Shown here in pieces: positions 8,955 to 17,178 of a stretch of DNA of 56,837 bases; positions within the stretch are counted from its first letter, which is position 1, and every line of letters starts with the position of its first letter. This DNA comes from a virus: positions 1 to 56,837 of the IMG/VR virus record IMGVR_UViG_3300042549_007930; one strand, 5' to 3'. A program made the position numbers and the translations under genes. The notes beneath the pieces are model-generated. The model searched no databases. It saw nothing but the letters and a program-made list of their open reading frames with translations, and was not told where the DNA came from.

Positions 8955-9955
8955 AAATACAATCAAAAATTAATAACTACAATATCCAGTTTGTAGATAC
9001 TCTTAATAACATACAATCCCTTATTGACCAACCTCATACTATTACTTTTATAGATAGTAATGTTTCTAAATTATATCCTGAATTATATAGGGAAGCAAAT
9101 ATTAGTGTAGAATGTAATGAAAATGCTAAGACCTTAGAAGGCACATATAATATTTTTGATACTTTAATTGAACAAAAAGCTAATATACAAACTAAATTAG
9201 TAGTAATAGGAGGAGGTATTTTACAAGATCTAATTGGATTTTGTGCTTCAACATACTGTAGAGGTATTCAATATGATTTAGTTCCAACAACTTTATTATC
9301 TCAAGCTGATAGTTGTTTAGGAGGAAAAACTTCTATAAATGTTAAAGGTAAGAAAAATATTTTAGGAACATTTTACCCACCCAACAACATTTATATTTGT
9401 ACTGAGTTTTTAAAAACTTTATCTACATTAGATTATTGTAGTGGGTTAGGTGAAGTATATAAATTTCATATACTGGAAAATAAAATTGATCAATTTAACA
9501 TTGATGGAGATATAAATAATATGATATATAAAGGATTATTATTTAAAGGAGATATACTTTCTAGAGATGAATTTGATAAAGGAGAACGTAAGTATTTAAA
9601 TTTTGGACATACATTTGGACACGCTTTAGAAACCACATCACAAAATAATCTCCCTCATGGTATAGCTGTCATTTTAGGAAGTATAATTGCAAGTCGAATT
9701 GCTAATAAGCTAAAATATAAAGTACCTAATTATGATTTATTACTATTAAAAGGAAAAGAATTAATAAATAGGTCTAATATAAAATTAGAACAGTCTTGGT
9801 TTGATTTAGATAGTCTATTAGAGATAGTAAAATCAGATAAAAAGAGTACAGGAAAATTAACAATGGTCTTATCTACAGATCATAACTTTCTTCAAGATAT
9901 AGAAGATATAAAAATTATAAAACAAGCTTTACAAGAAACATATGAGAGTATCTGA
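8939..9955 (+). CDS. 3-dehydroquinate synthase-like sugar-phosphate cyclase
   Basis: 338 residues with the AroB-superfamily core: VVIGGGILQDLIGFCAST, RGIQYDLVPTTLLSQADSCLGGKTSIN, KKNILGTFYPP, SGLGEVYKFHIL, and the metal-site NFGHTFGHALE plus LPHG. The His/Glu zinc ligands and the catalytic Lys of these motifs are present. Known relatives make 3-dehydroquinate, 2-deoxy-scyllo-inosose or valiolones from sugar phosphates. In a deoxysugar operon it may form a cyclitol rather than serve shikimate synthesis, since no other shikimate gene is near. The substrate cannot be read from the sequence. Confidence 0.75.
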   Translation: MYNTIKIQSKINNYNIQFVDTLNNIQSLIDQPHTITFIDSNVSKLYPELYREANISVECNENAKTLEGTYNIFDTLIEQKANIQTKLVVIGGGILQDLIGFCASTYCRGIQYDLVPTTLLSQADSCLGGKTSINVKGKKNILGTFYPPNNIYICTEFLKTLSTLDYCSGLGEVYKFHILENKIDQFNIDGDINNMIYKGLLFKGDILSRDEFDKGERKYLNFGHTFGHALETTSQNNLPHGIAVILGSIIASRIANKLKYKVPNYDLLLLKGKELINRSNIKLEQSWFDLDSLLEIVKSDKKSTGKLTMVLSTDHNFLQDIEDIKIIKQALQETYESI

Positions 9956-11669
9956 TTATATAATACAATATTTAAAAGATAAACACAACACTGATACTAT
10001 ATTCACTGTATCAGGAGGAGGATGTATTTTTCTTATAGATTCTTTAGGGCATACTGAGGGAGTTAATTATGTAGCTACCCACCATGAACAAGCAGCAGCT
10101 ATAGCAGCTGAGGGATATGCTAGAATGAATAGTAAATTAGGAGCTTGTATTGTTACAAGTGGTCCTGGTGCTACTAATGCTATGACAGGAACATTATGTA
10201 GTTGGCAAGACTCTATACCTGTTATTTTTATTAGTGGTCAGGTAAATAAAGAATTAACAACTAATTTTACTGGACTACCTTTAAGACAGTTAGGAGACCA
10301 AGAATATAATATTGTTGAGTCAGTTAAAAATATGACAAAGTATGCTGTACAAGTTAATAATGTAGATGATATTAGATTTCATTTAGAAAAAGCTTGTACT
10401 TTAGCAACAACAGGAAGACCAGGTCCTGTATGGTTAGATATACCTCTTAATATACAATCAGCTGAAATTAATCCTGAACAATTGCATGGGTATAATGAAT
10501 CTATTGAGTTTCATCAAGCTAGTGAATTAGATATAGAACAAGTTATTACTAAATGGAATAATGCAAAGAAACCCTTACTATTAGTTGGTAACGGAATAAG
10601 ATTATCAGGAGGAGTAAAGGAGTTAAGAGAATTGCTAACTAAAACTAATATACCAGTTATCTCAGCTGTAAATGGAAATGATATAGTGACTTCTGACTAT
10701 GAACATTACTGTGGTAGATTTGGAACACATGCTCAAATTAGTGCTAATAAATTATTAAGTGAATGTGATTTTTTATTATCAATAGGAAGTAGATTATATG
10801 TAAGACAAACAGGATATAACTTTAAAGGATTTGCTAAACAAGCTCATAGGATATATGTTGATATAGACCAAAATGAGTTAAACAAACCAACTTTATTCCC
10901 TGACCATAAAATACATTCAGATGCTAAAGACTTTATTAATAAGTTATTACAAGAAGATATCAATGTGAGTAATTCAGAATGGTTAGAAGAATGTAAAGAA
11001 AGTAATAAAGCCCCTAAAGTATTACAAAGACATAGAGATAAAAAACATAATACTAGTGTATATGCTTTTATAGAACAGTTATCTAAAGTCTTACCTAAAG
11101 ATCACCATGTGGTAACTAGTGATGGCTCAGCTAATGTAGTTACTATGCAAGTAATGGATTTAACAGGTAATCAAAGATTAATCACAAATACAGGATGTGC
11201 TCCTATGGGTTATGGATTACCAGCTGCAATTGGAGCCGCTACACATAATAAAATAGTTTGTATAGAAGGAGATGGAAGTTTACACTTAAATGTCCATGAA
11301 TTGCAAACTATGAAACATTATAATCTTCCTATTAAATTAATAGTAATTAATAATGATGGGTACTTATCTATAAAGGTATCTCAAAAAACATTCTTTAATG
11401 GTAATTATGTAGCATCAGAAAAAAATAGTGGTGTATCATTTCCTAATTATGAAAAATTAATTAAAGCTTATGACTTACCTTATTTTAATATTACCAATAA
11501 TGATAATATACATCCTACATTAACTAAATTTTTATCTCAAGATGGACCATGTGTATTAGAAGTATTTACAGATCCAGATGAATTCCATGAACCAAAAGTA
11601 GTAGCTAAATTAGATGATGAAGGAAAATTTATACCAGGAGAATTAAATAATATACAATGGATAGAATAA
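9942..11669 (+). CDS. ThDP-dependent enzyme, acetolactate synthase/YerE-like
   Basis: 575 residues with all three ThDP-enzyme domains. The N-terminal PYR domain has the catalytic Glu49 in THHEQAAAIAAEGYAR and SGPGATNAMTG. The central domain has KPLLLVGNGIRLSGG. The C-terminal PP domain has EGDGSLHLNVHEL (GDG at 443-445) and INNDGYLSI. Length and motif order match acetolactate synthase large subunits and YerE, which attaches a two-carbon unit from pyruvate to CDP-4-keto-3,6-dideoxyglucose to make yersiniose. Co-occurrence with an E1-type dehydrase makes the YerE-like role attractive, but this is inference. It overlaps both neighbours by 13-14 nt. Confidence 0.8.
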   Translation: MRVSDYIIQYLKDKHNTDTIFTVSGGGCIFLIDSLGHTEGVNYVATHHEQAAAIAAEGYARMNSKLGACIVTSGPGATNAMTGTLCSWQDSIPVIFISGQVNKELTTNFTGLPLRQLGDQEYNIVESVKNMTKYAVQVNNVDDIRFHLEKACTLATTGRPGPVWLDIPLNIQSAEINPEQLHGYNESIEFHQASELDIEQVITKWNNAKKPLLLVGNGIRLSGGVKELRELLTKTNIPVISAVNGNDIVTSDYEHYCGRFGTHAQISANKLLSECDFLLSIGSRLYVRQTGYNFKGFAKQAHRIYVDIDQNELNKPTLFPDHKIHSDAKDFINKLLQEDINVSNSEWLEECKESNKAPKVLQRHRDKKHNTSVYAFIEQLSKVLPKDHHVVTSDGSANVVTMQVMDLTGNQRLITNTGCAPMGYGLPAAIGAATHNKIVCIEGDGSLHLNVHELQTMKHYNLPIKLIVINNDGYLSIKVSQKTFFNGNYVASEKNSGVSFPNYEKLIKAYDLPYFNITNNDNIHPTLTKFLSQDGPCVLEVFTDPDEFHEPKVVAKLDDEGKFIPGELNNIQWIE

Positions 11670-12433
11670 AAATATTAATTACAGGAGGTAATGGTTATAT
11701 TGCTAAAAGCATTACTAACCGTTTATGGGAAAAATACCATATATTATCTCCTGGAAGAGAAGAATTAGATTTACTTGATTCTAAATCAGTAGATGAATTT
11801 TTTGAAGGGAAACATTTTGATGTTGTTATTCATACAGCTACATTAGGTGGAAGTAGATTAAAAGAAGAGGATGAAACAGTTAGTTTTTATAACCTAATTA
11901 TGTTTTATAATCTAATTAGAAAAAAAGAACAGTTTAACAAATTAATATCATTTGGTTCAGGAGCTGAATATAGAACAGAATATACTCCATATGGCTTTAG
12001 TAAGAAGATTATAAATAAACTTATTCACAAGTATGATAATTTTTATAATTTAAGAATATATGCTGTATTTGATGAAAAAGAAAAAGATACACGTTTTATC
12101 AAATCTAGTATACAACGTTACTTAAATAATGAGCCTATAGTTATACACCAAGATAAATTAATGGATTTTATTTATATGCCTGACTTAATTTCTATAATTG
12201 AATTTTATATAACAGGAACTAATTTACAAAAAGAAATAGATTGTATATATGATGATACAGTTTCATTAAGTAATATAGCTAAGCAAATAAATAACTTATC
12301 AATAAATAAAGTCCCAATTAATATACAAAACCCTACCCCAGGAGAAAATTATATAGGAACTTATAATGAGCTGCCAATAGCTTATATAGGATTAGAAAAT
12401 GGAATTAAAAACGTTTTTGATAGATTAAAATGA
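11657..12433 (+). CDS. NAD-dependent epimerase/dehydratase-like SDR
   Basis: 258 residues. The N-terminal ILITGGNGYIAKSI is a Gly-x-x-Gly-x-x-(Gly/Ala) Rossmann motif; then SPGREELDLLD, VVIHTATLGG, ISFGSGAEY (Ser region), and TPYGFSKKII (Tyr-x-x-x-Lys). It is shorter than most sugar epimerases (about 310). It directly follows the ThDP enzyme; in yersiniose pathways an SDR reductase (YerF) follows YerE, so 4-keto reduction or epimerisation is plausible. Overlaps: 13 nt upstream, 4 nt (ATGA) downstream. Confidence 0.75.
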   Translation: MDRIKILITGGNGYIAKSITNRLWEKYHILSPGREELDLLDSKSVDEFFEGKHFDVVIHTATLGGSRLKEEDETVSFYNLIMFYNLIRKKEQFNKLISFGSGAEYRTEYTPYGFSKKIINKLIHKYDNFYNLRIYAVFDEKEKDTRFIKSSIQRYLNNEPIVIHQDKLMDFIYMPDLISIIEFYITGTNLQKEIDCIYDDTVSLSNIAKQINNLSINKVPINIQNPTPGENYIGTYNELPIAYIGLENGIKNVFDRLK

Positions 12434-13359
12434 ATATAAAAATTATTATACATTTGATGCCTTGGGAGATAGATTATGCCTTATTAACCTATACCCAACT
12501 TAAAAAAACTAAATATCATTTACCTGATGATGTTAATGTTTATGTTGAAACGGTTTTAAATTTATCTAATTATACTATTGATTGGGATCAAACTAAATTT
12601 CCTAAACAATACTTTATAGACAAATACACTCAATTAGCTCCACTACTTAAAGATTATAATCATATAAGTAGAATACATGATAATGAAAATTTATATGGGC
12701 ATTTAGATTTACAACGAGAATGTATAGCACCTGAAATTGATTATTATTTAGGTATTTGCCCTGATATATATTTTAGTGAGTACACTTTACCTTATTTAAT
12801 AGAAAGTGCTAGACAAATAACTAATAAGTATTTTATCATAACACCTAACATATCAAAAGTAGGTGATGCTGATTGGGATGAAATTACAAACCCTAAATAT
12901 TTAGATATCCCTTACTCAGATTACCTCAAAGTAGATATATTTGATATCAGAAATGATAATAAAAATTTAAATCAAGATGTAAGTTTATACCCAACTAAAA
13001 AAAGTAAATTTGCGGGTTGGTTTGATTTTTGTAGTAAATCATTTTATGAAGATTTATGTCCAGTCCAAGAAGATTGGGTGGGTTATGGACCTTGGGATTG
13101 GTACTCATTAATGATAACTAATTATGTTAAGTCATTAGGAGTAGATTTTCAGCAGTACTTACTTCAAGGAGAAACTATTTGGATGTATCCATCAGGCCCT
13201 TTAGTAGGAGATAATATTGATGGGTTTTCAAAATATTATAGAGATCATATAGTTTTTAAAGAAGGTGATAAACATTCTCAAAGAGCTTTATTTGAATCTA
13301 AAATGCAAGAATATCTTGAAAGAGGAATACAAACTTTAAAAGACAAAAATATAATATGA
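12430..13359 (+). CDS. Unrecognised protein of the sugar operon, possible glycosyltransferase
   Basis: 309 residues without a clear family signature. The first 40 residues (MNIKIIIHLMPWEIDYALLTYTQLKK) look like the opening beta-alpha unit of a GT-A fold. A strand with acidic residues (YLGICPDIYFSE) sits near residue 115 where a D-x-D-like site would fall, and aromatic-rich PVQEDWVGYGPWDWYS follows. No membrane segment or signal is visible. It overlaps its neighbours by 4 nt on both sides, next to a GT2 enzyme. The glycosyltransferase call is mainly by context. Confidence 0.4.
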   Translation: MNIKIIIHLMPWEIDYALLTYTQLKKTKYHLPDDVNVYVETVLNLSNYTIDWDQTKFPKQYFIDKYTQLAPLLKDYNHISRIHDNENLYGHLDLQRECIAPEIDYYLGICPDIYFSEYTLPYLIESARQITNKYFIITPNISKVGDADWDEITNPKYLDIPYSDYLKVDIFDIRNDNKNLNQDVSLYPTKKSKFAGWFDFCSKSFYEDLCPVQEDWVGYGPWDWYSLMITNYVKSLGVDFQQYLLQGETIWMYPSGPLVGDNIDGFSKYYRDHIVFKEGDKHSQRALFESKMQEYLERGIQTLKDKNII

Positions 13360-14288
13360 TTTCACTTATAATACCAACAATAGGTACTAACTCAGACTAC
13401 ACTGATAATTTAATTAACAATATTAGGGATTTATACCCTAATGAAAATGAAGTTGAAATAGTACTTCATATAGATGACACTGTAACTTTAGGAGTAAATT
13501 ACAATAATGCTGTGGCTAAAGCTAAAGGTGATAAAATTATTTTACTTCATAACGATATGATTATATCTAAGGGGTTTATTGAAACCATGGATAAACATAT
13601 TCAAAAAGGTAGAGTAACAACTTATACTAGGATTGAACCACCCATCTATAATGATACTTACCCAGGTAAAGTAATTTTAGACTGTGGAGGTGATTTAAAA
13701 ACATTTAATAAGGATAAATTTGATAATTTTAATATTGAAGAATCTTTAATAGATGGTGGCTCACAATTATTCTTTGGTTGTATGAAAGAAGATTATATTG
13801 GTATTGATGGTTATACCTTTAAAATGTTTTGTGAGGATGATGACTTACATTTAAGATATAAATTAGCTAATTTTGAACATAAAGTATCTTCAGCTCATGT
13901 TTACCATTTTGTAAGTAAAACTTCTAGAGCTAAAACTGACTATAAAGAAATTGAAAGTGAATCTAATATGGCTTTTATTAAAAAATGGGGATTCAGAAAC
14001 TCTCAATTCAATAAAGTATATAAAACTTATTATAACATAAAAGGAGATTTCCCAGCTTTATCATGGTGGATAAATCATTTTTCAACATCTATTTTAGAAG
14101 AAGCAAATATTATTGTAGATGTGGATGTTAGTAAATTTGAACAAAATGATCAAAATAATATTTTACAAATGTCTGATATTATATCTTCTAATAATGAAAT
14201 AGGTGAGTTTGAATTAGGTAATTTAAAAGTAAAAGTTAAATCCTTAGATTCATATGAGAAAGATTTAATATATCTTAAAAATAATTAA
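13356..14288 (+). CDS. GT2-family glycosyltransferase
   Basis: 310 residues. The GT-A opening MISLIIPTIGTNSDYTDNLINNI is followed by EIVLHIDD, GVNYNNAVAKAKGDKIILLHNDM (the usual A-x-G-x-x-I-x-x-L-x-D-D region, here HND) and a later FGCMKEDYIGIDGYTFKMFCEDDDLHLRYKL, matching the GT2 E-D-x-D-L acceptor motif. It likely transfers an NDP-sugar made by the operon. It is the last gene of the sugar cluster; the next gene starts 21 nt later behind a different candidate promoter. Confidence 0.78.
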   Translation: MISLIIPTIGTNSDYTDNLINNIRDLYPNENEVEIVLHIDDTVTLGVNYNNAVAKAKGDKIILLHNDMIISKGFIETMDKHIQKGRVTTYTRIEPPIYNDTYPGKVILDCGGDLKTFNKDKFDNFNIEESLIDGGSQLFFGCMKEDYIGIDGYTFKMFCEDDDLHLRYKLANFEHKVSSAHVYHFVSKTSRAKTDYKEIESESNMAFIKKWGFRNSQFNKVYKTYYNIKGDFPALSWWINHFSTSILEEANIIVDVDVSKFEQNDQNNILQMSDIISSNNEIGEFELGNLKVKVKSLDSYEKDLIYLKNN

Positions 14289-14296
14289 TATTTATA
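14289..14296 (+). promoter_or_regulatory. TATTTATA motif, candidate late-type promoter element
   Basis: TATTTATA overlapping the last codons' end and 21 nt before ATG 14310, in a gene boundary without the TTTGGCT/CGTATATT promoter. The same motif precedes structural blocks at 36351, 39595, 42394 and 49587. Confidence 0.35.
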
Positions 14297-14309
14297 CCAA
14301 AATAAAACT

Positions 14310-14732
14310 ATGGCTTATAAATTAAAAGAATTCTTCTTAGGTGAAGATTTACTTAACGAAGAAGGAGAATTAAATTACAACGCTACCTTTAATGGTGAAA
14401 AGTTTAAAGTGGTAGTTGATGTAAATAAAAATCCAAGTAAAAAAGGTATTAAAGTTAAATTCTACCCTGTTAATCAAGAGGGTATGGTAATTTCTAATTT
14501 AACACCTGAAGAAATTGATACATTGCAAAACAGTTTAGCAACTACTATATCTAAAAAATTCATTGACTATGGTTTAGAATTTGATAGAGATACAGACGCT
14601 CCAGATAAACAAGCAGCTAACTTCCAAATACCATTAGACTCAGTATTTACATTTATTAGAGATAAAGTATTAGGTAGTACACCTGAAAACGATCCAGAAG
14701 AAGAAGTTCCGGCAGATGAAGAAAACGCCTAA
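14310..14732 (+). CDS. Hypothetical protein with acidic tail
   Basis: 140 residues, family not recognised. The body is a soluble mixed alpha/beta chain (NYNATFNGEKFKVVVDVNKNP, ISNLTPEEIDTLQNSLATTISKKF). The last 15 residues are strongly acidic (PEEEVPADEEN type). No membrane or metal motif is seen. It starts right after the sugar operon and overlaps the next gene by 17 nt. Confidence 0.7.
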   Translation: MAYKLKEFFLGEDLLNEEGELNYNATFNGEKFKVVVDVNKNPSKKGIKVKFYPVNQEGMVISNLTPEEIDTLQNSLATTISKKFIDYGLEFDRDTDAPDKQAANFQIPLDSVFTFIRDKVLGSTPENDPEEEVPADEENA

Positions 14733-15024
14733 TATAGTATTTATAGATTATAGTTTAAGGGGTATCATGGATACCCTTTTTACCCCTAAAATACAAAAGT
14801 TATTATTTGAAAATGTTTTTATAAGTATAAAAAGTGCTTTAAAAACTAAAAAGAAAGAGGTTGTCATATGTGATATCACTCAAATAGAAACTAGTATATT
14901 AATACCTAAAACTCATTGGGTTAATGCTTTAAAATCTGTTTTAGAATATTATGTTAGAGTTGAAGACTACTCAATGTGTACTCAAGTTAATAAACTAATT
15001 AAAGATATAGAAGATGGACGATGA
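14716..15024 (+). CDS. Small protein with UVR-like C-terminal motif, paralogue of the gene at 17542
   Basis: 102 residues. Its C-terminal 35 residues, HWVNALKSVLEYYVRVEDY then SMCTQVNKLIKDIE, align with EWIKALELGLEYFVEQEEY then ETCAHIRNLLIKIK of the 106-residue protein at 17542-17862. The E-x-Y-x-x-C-x-x-(V/I)-x-x-L-I part recalls the helical UVR motif of UvrB/UvrC and McsA, a protein-interaction hairpin. The function is unknown. It overlaps both neighbours by 11-17 nt. Confidence 0.7.
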   Translation: MKKTPNIVFIDYSLRGIMDTLFTPKIQKLLFENVFISIKSALKTKKKEVVICDITQIETSILIPKTHWVNALKSVLEYYVRVEDYSMCTQVNKLIKDIEDGR

Positions 15025-15442
15025 ATTAAAACATAACTTAGAAGCCGGATTCAATAAATTATTTAACTCCCCAGTTATAATAAGAAAGAAAAAACGTGAT
15101 CAGGCTCTAAAGAAAAAAGCGTTATTTATATCTTTAATAACCCAATACGAAATTTCCCTTAACAAATCAGTTAAATTACAAGAAGAATATGCTATTGATT
15201 TATTTGACTATGAAGGGGCATATTATGAAATTATAGACAAGTTAATGTTGTTAATGTGGGGTGGTGATGTTTATGAAATAATAACTTACTATTTATATGA
15301 GCGACTTAATTTAGATGGTAGTTTAAATAGTATAATTGAAACTAATGAAGAAGGAATAGAAACTGAAGTGTTCTTAAAAACCTCTGAGGAGTTATATAAT
15401 TACCTAATAAAAATCAATCCAAATTTCTTAAACGAAAAATAA
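15014..15442 (+). CDS. Hypothetical helical protein
   Basis: 142 residues, mostly predicted helical by eye, with a basic patch near residues 24-36 (RKKKRDQALKKKA) and an aromatic, acidic C-terminal half (DLFDYEGAYYEIIDKLMLLMWGG). No recognised family. It is translationally coupled to the previous gene (11-nt overlap); the HNH-like gene follows 5 nt later. Confidence 0.65.
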   Translation: MDDELKHNLEAGFNKLFNSPVIIRKKKRDQALKKKALFISLITQYEISLNKSVKLQEEYAIDLFDYEGAYYEIIDKLMLLMWGGDVYEIITYYLYERLNLDGSLNSIIETNEEGIETEVFLKTSEELYNYLIKINPNFLNEK

Positions 15443-15447
15443 GTTAT

Positions 15448-16104
15448 ATGGCTAGAGCAGCTAAAATATTCTCTAAGGAAGATTTACTTAGGGCAATGAA
15501 GGTGACTAAAAGTGTTAGAGCAGCAGCTCGTTACTTAAATTGTTCGTACCAACATCTTAAACCCTATATGAAATCTTATAGGTTAGATGATAATGACATT
15601 AACTCCCCTACTCTATTTGAAACTCATAAAAACCAAGTTGGTAAAGGTATTCCTAAATTCTTAACTAACCATGGTAAGGGACCTGACTTACAAAAACTAT
15701 TATCAGGTGAATTATACACTGAATCATATAGTATAGATAAATTCAAGCAACGTCTAATAACTGAGGCTATACTGCCTGAAGAATGTTCATGTTGTGGATT
15801 TAAAGAACAACGAGTATCAGATTATAGAGTACCTTTACTATTAAGTTTTAAAGATTATAATAAACGTAATTGGAAAAGAGACAATATAGAGTTCTTATGC
15901 TACAACTGTTACTTTTTAACTATCGGAGACATATTTTCAGCTAAACAAATTCAAGGTATAGAAGATTATAAAGACGTTCCTAAAGTACAAGAGGTAAAAT
16001 GGGAAATGGATGATAACACTTATGACCATTTTAAATCATTAGGGTTAATAGGCAATGATGAAATTGAAAATGAGGAAGACGATATAATATCTTATAATAA
16101 ATAG
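15448..16104 (+). CDS. HTH + degenerate HNH-like zinc protein
   Basis: 218 residues. Residues about 8-45 (SKEDLLRAMKVTKSVRAAARYLNCSYQHLKPYM) form a helix-turn-helix. Residues about 110-165 have CSCCG and CYNC pairs framing PLLLSFKDYNKRNWKRDNIEFL, the scaffold of an HNH nuclease of the C-x-x-C zinc type, but the HH and final H catalytic positions are replaced (SF and Y). It therefore looks like a DNA-binding protein derived from an HNH endonuclease, possibly without cleavage activity. It is the last gene of a run begun at 14310. Confidence 0.6.
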   Translation: MARAAKIFSKEDLLRAMKVTKSVRAAARYLNCSYQHLKPYMKSYRLDDNDINSPTLFETHKNQVGKGIPKFLTNHGKGPDLQKLLSGELYTESYSIDKFKQRLITEAILPEECSCCGFKEQRVSDYRVPLLLSFKDYNKRNWKRDNIEFLCYNCYFLTIGDIFSAKQIQGIEDYKDVPKVQEVKWEMDDNTYDHFKSLGLIGNDEIENEEDDIISYNK

Positions 16105-16105
16105 C

Positions 16106-16135
16106 TTTGGCTACCTAATATCTCTTTTATATATT
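16106..16135 (+). promoter_or_regulatory. Host-type promoter, variant -7 box
   Basis: TTTGGCT, 15 nt, TATATATT, directly after the stop at 16104; ATG 16169 follows. Confidence 0.6.
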
Positions 16136-16168
16136 TATAGCATATAAATTAAAACGTAAAACATAAAA

Positions 16169-16393
16169 ATGGAAAACACATTCAACTTAAAAAAATACCT
16201 TGCTGAAGGAAAATTAACTGAAAATGAAGAGGTAAATGAAAATGAAACCTTAAATGAAGGAGCATTAAACTTTTCACCTGAAGAAATAGAAATATTAAAA
16301 GATGGTTTAGGTTGGATACTTGAATATCAAGAAGGTGTTGCTTCTGATGAGTATATTAATGCTGTTAAAGAATTAGAAGCAAAATTAGGATAA
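16169..16393 (+). CDS. Small acidic protein
   Basis: 74 residues, Glu-rich, beginning MENTFNLKKYLAEGKLTENEE with repeated NENE runs and a helical C-terminal half (SPEEIEILKDGLGWILEYQEG). The family is not recognised. It is monocistronic, with promoters on both sides. Confidence 0.65.
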   Translation: MENTFNLKKYLAEGKLTENEEVNENETLNEGALNFSPEEIEILKDGLGWILEYQEGVASDEYINAVKELEAKLG

Positions 16394-16419
16394 AATCCTC
16401 ACCCACTATATAAAAAATG

Positions 16420-16449
16420 TTTGGCTCCCATAGGGAGCCTTCATATATT
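16420..16449 (+). promoter_or_regulatory. Host-type promoter with built-in hairpin
   Basis: TTTGGCT, 15 nt, CATATATT. The -33 box and spacer form GGCTCCC-ATA-GGGAGCC (16423-16439). ATG 16470 follows. Confidence 0.8.
16423..16439 (+). terminator. Terminator-like hairpin inside a promoter
   Basis: 7-bp perfect stem GGCTCCC/GGGAGCC with a 3-nt loop. Its 5' arm is part of the TTTGGCT box and its 3' arm fills the spacer. It probably ends the transcript of the gene at 16169. Confidence 0.6.
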
Positions 16450-16469
16450 TAGGTATTAAAATAAAAGTT

Positions 16470-16892
16470 ATGTTATACCAAGTATCAAATGAATGGAAAT
16501 GTGGGTTTATGGAAGATTTTATAGCCTACTCTAAAGGTGGTTATACATTAGATTCACCCCAAACTAAAATATCTATTGTAAAAGTATTCAAATATAAAAT
16601 TGAATCCAGACAAACACCTGGTATAGCTAATATAAAAGGTAAAAAATTTATAACACCAGGTTGGATACCATGTCACCCAAACACTGAGTTGAGTGATATT
16701 ACTTGGATACAAAAAGTATCAAAACAAGAACAAGTAAAGGAAATTGATACATGGAGATTCAAATCTTCAAGTAATGATGGTGAGTATGTTACTAAACGAA
16801 ATGGTTTTAAATATACTTGTAACTGTCCTGGATTTTGGAGAGCTAAAGATAGAGAATGTAAACATATTAAAGAAGTAAAGGGCAAACAATAA
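16470..16892 (+). CDS. SWIM-type zinc-finger protein
   Basis: 140 residues. The C-terminus carries C-x-C, 9 residues or so, C-x-H (TCNCPGFWRAKDRECKHIKE, about residues 117-136), the SWIM zinc-binding signature that mediates DNA or protein contacts. The N-terminal 100 residues resemble a small beta-rich domain (KISIVKVFKYKIE, KKFITPGWIPCHPN). The partner is unknown. The gene at 16898 follows closely. Confidence 0.7.
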   Translation: MLYQVSNEWKCGFMEDFIAYSKGGYTLDSPQTKISIVKVFKYKIESRQTPGIANIKGKKFITPGWIPCHPNTELSDITWIQKVSKQEQVKEIDTWRFKSSSNDGEYVTKRNGFKYTCNCPGFWRAKDRECKHIKEVKGKQ

Positions 16893-16897
16893 TATTT

Positions 16898-17128
16898 ATG
16901 AATATGATAACAACTGAGTACATACATAAATTTATTGATCATACTATTATAAAGTATGTTCCTGAAGGTATAGACCCTATATTACATGTTAATGCTAGAG
17001 TTGAAATTAGATCTGTTATAATGAAATTGTTAAAACAAAATCAATTACCTCTAAAATTATCTCTAATTAAATTGGTTATAATAGATTACAAAGATATACT
17101 TCACGCTAAATATTCTGTGTTAAATTAG
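16898..17128 (+). CDS. Hypothetical small protein
   Basis: 76 residues (MNMITTEYIHKFIDHTIIKYV...), hydrophobic/basic, not recognised. ATG 16898 lies 5 nt after the previous stop in a TATTTATG context. Its stop overlaps the start of the next promoter (17125), so the two are packed without a gap. Confidence 0.6.
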   Translation: MNMITTEYIHKFIDHTIIKYVPEGIDPILHVNARVEIRSVIMKLLKQNQLPLKLSLIKLVIIDYKDILHAKYSVLN

Positions 17129-17154
17129 GCTCCCCAAATTTGATTTCGTATATT
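17125..17154 (+). promoter_or_regulatory. Host-type promoter
   Basis: TTAGGCT, 15 nt, CGTATATT; retains the GGCTCCCC half-hairpin sequence. ATG 17179 follows. Confidence 0.8.
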
Positions 17155-17178
17155 AAGGTATAATTAAAATTAAATGTT

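Noticed and set aside
16673-16942. Minus-strand frame of 89 codons
   Set aside because: Antisense to the SWIM-finger gene; no promoter or start context and low-complexity translation.
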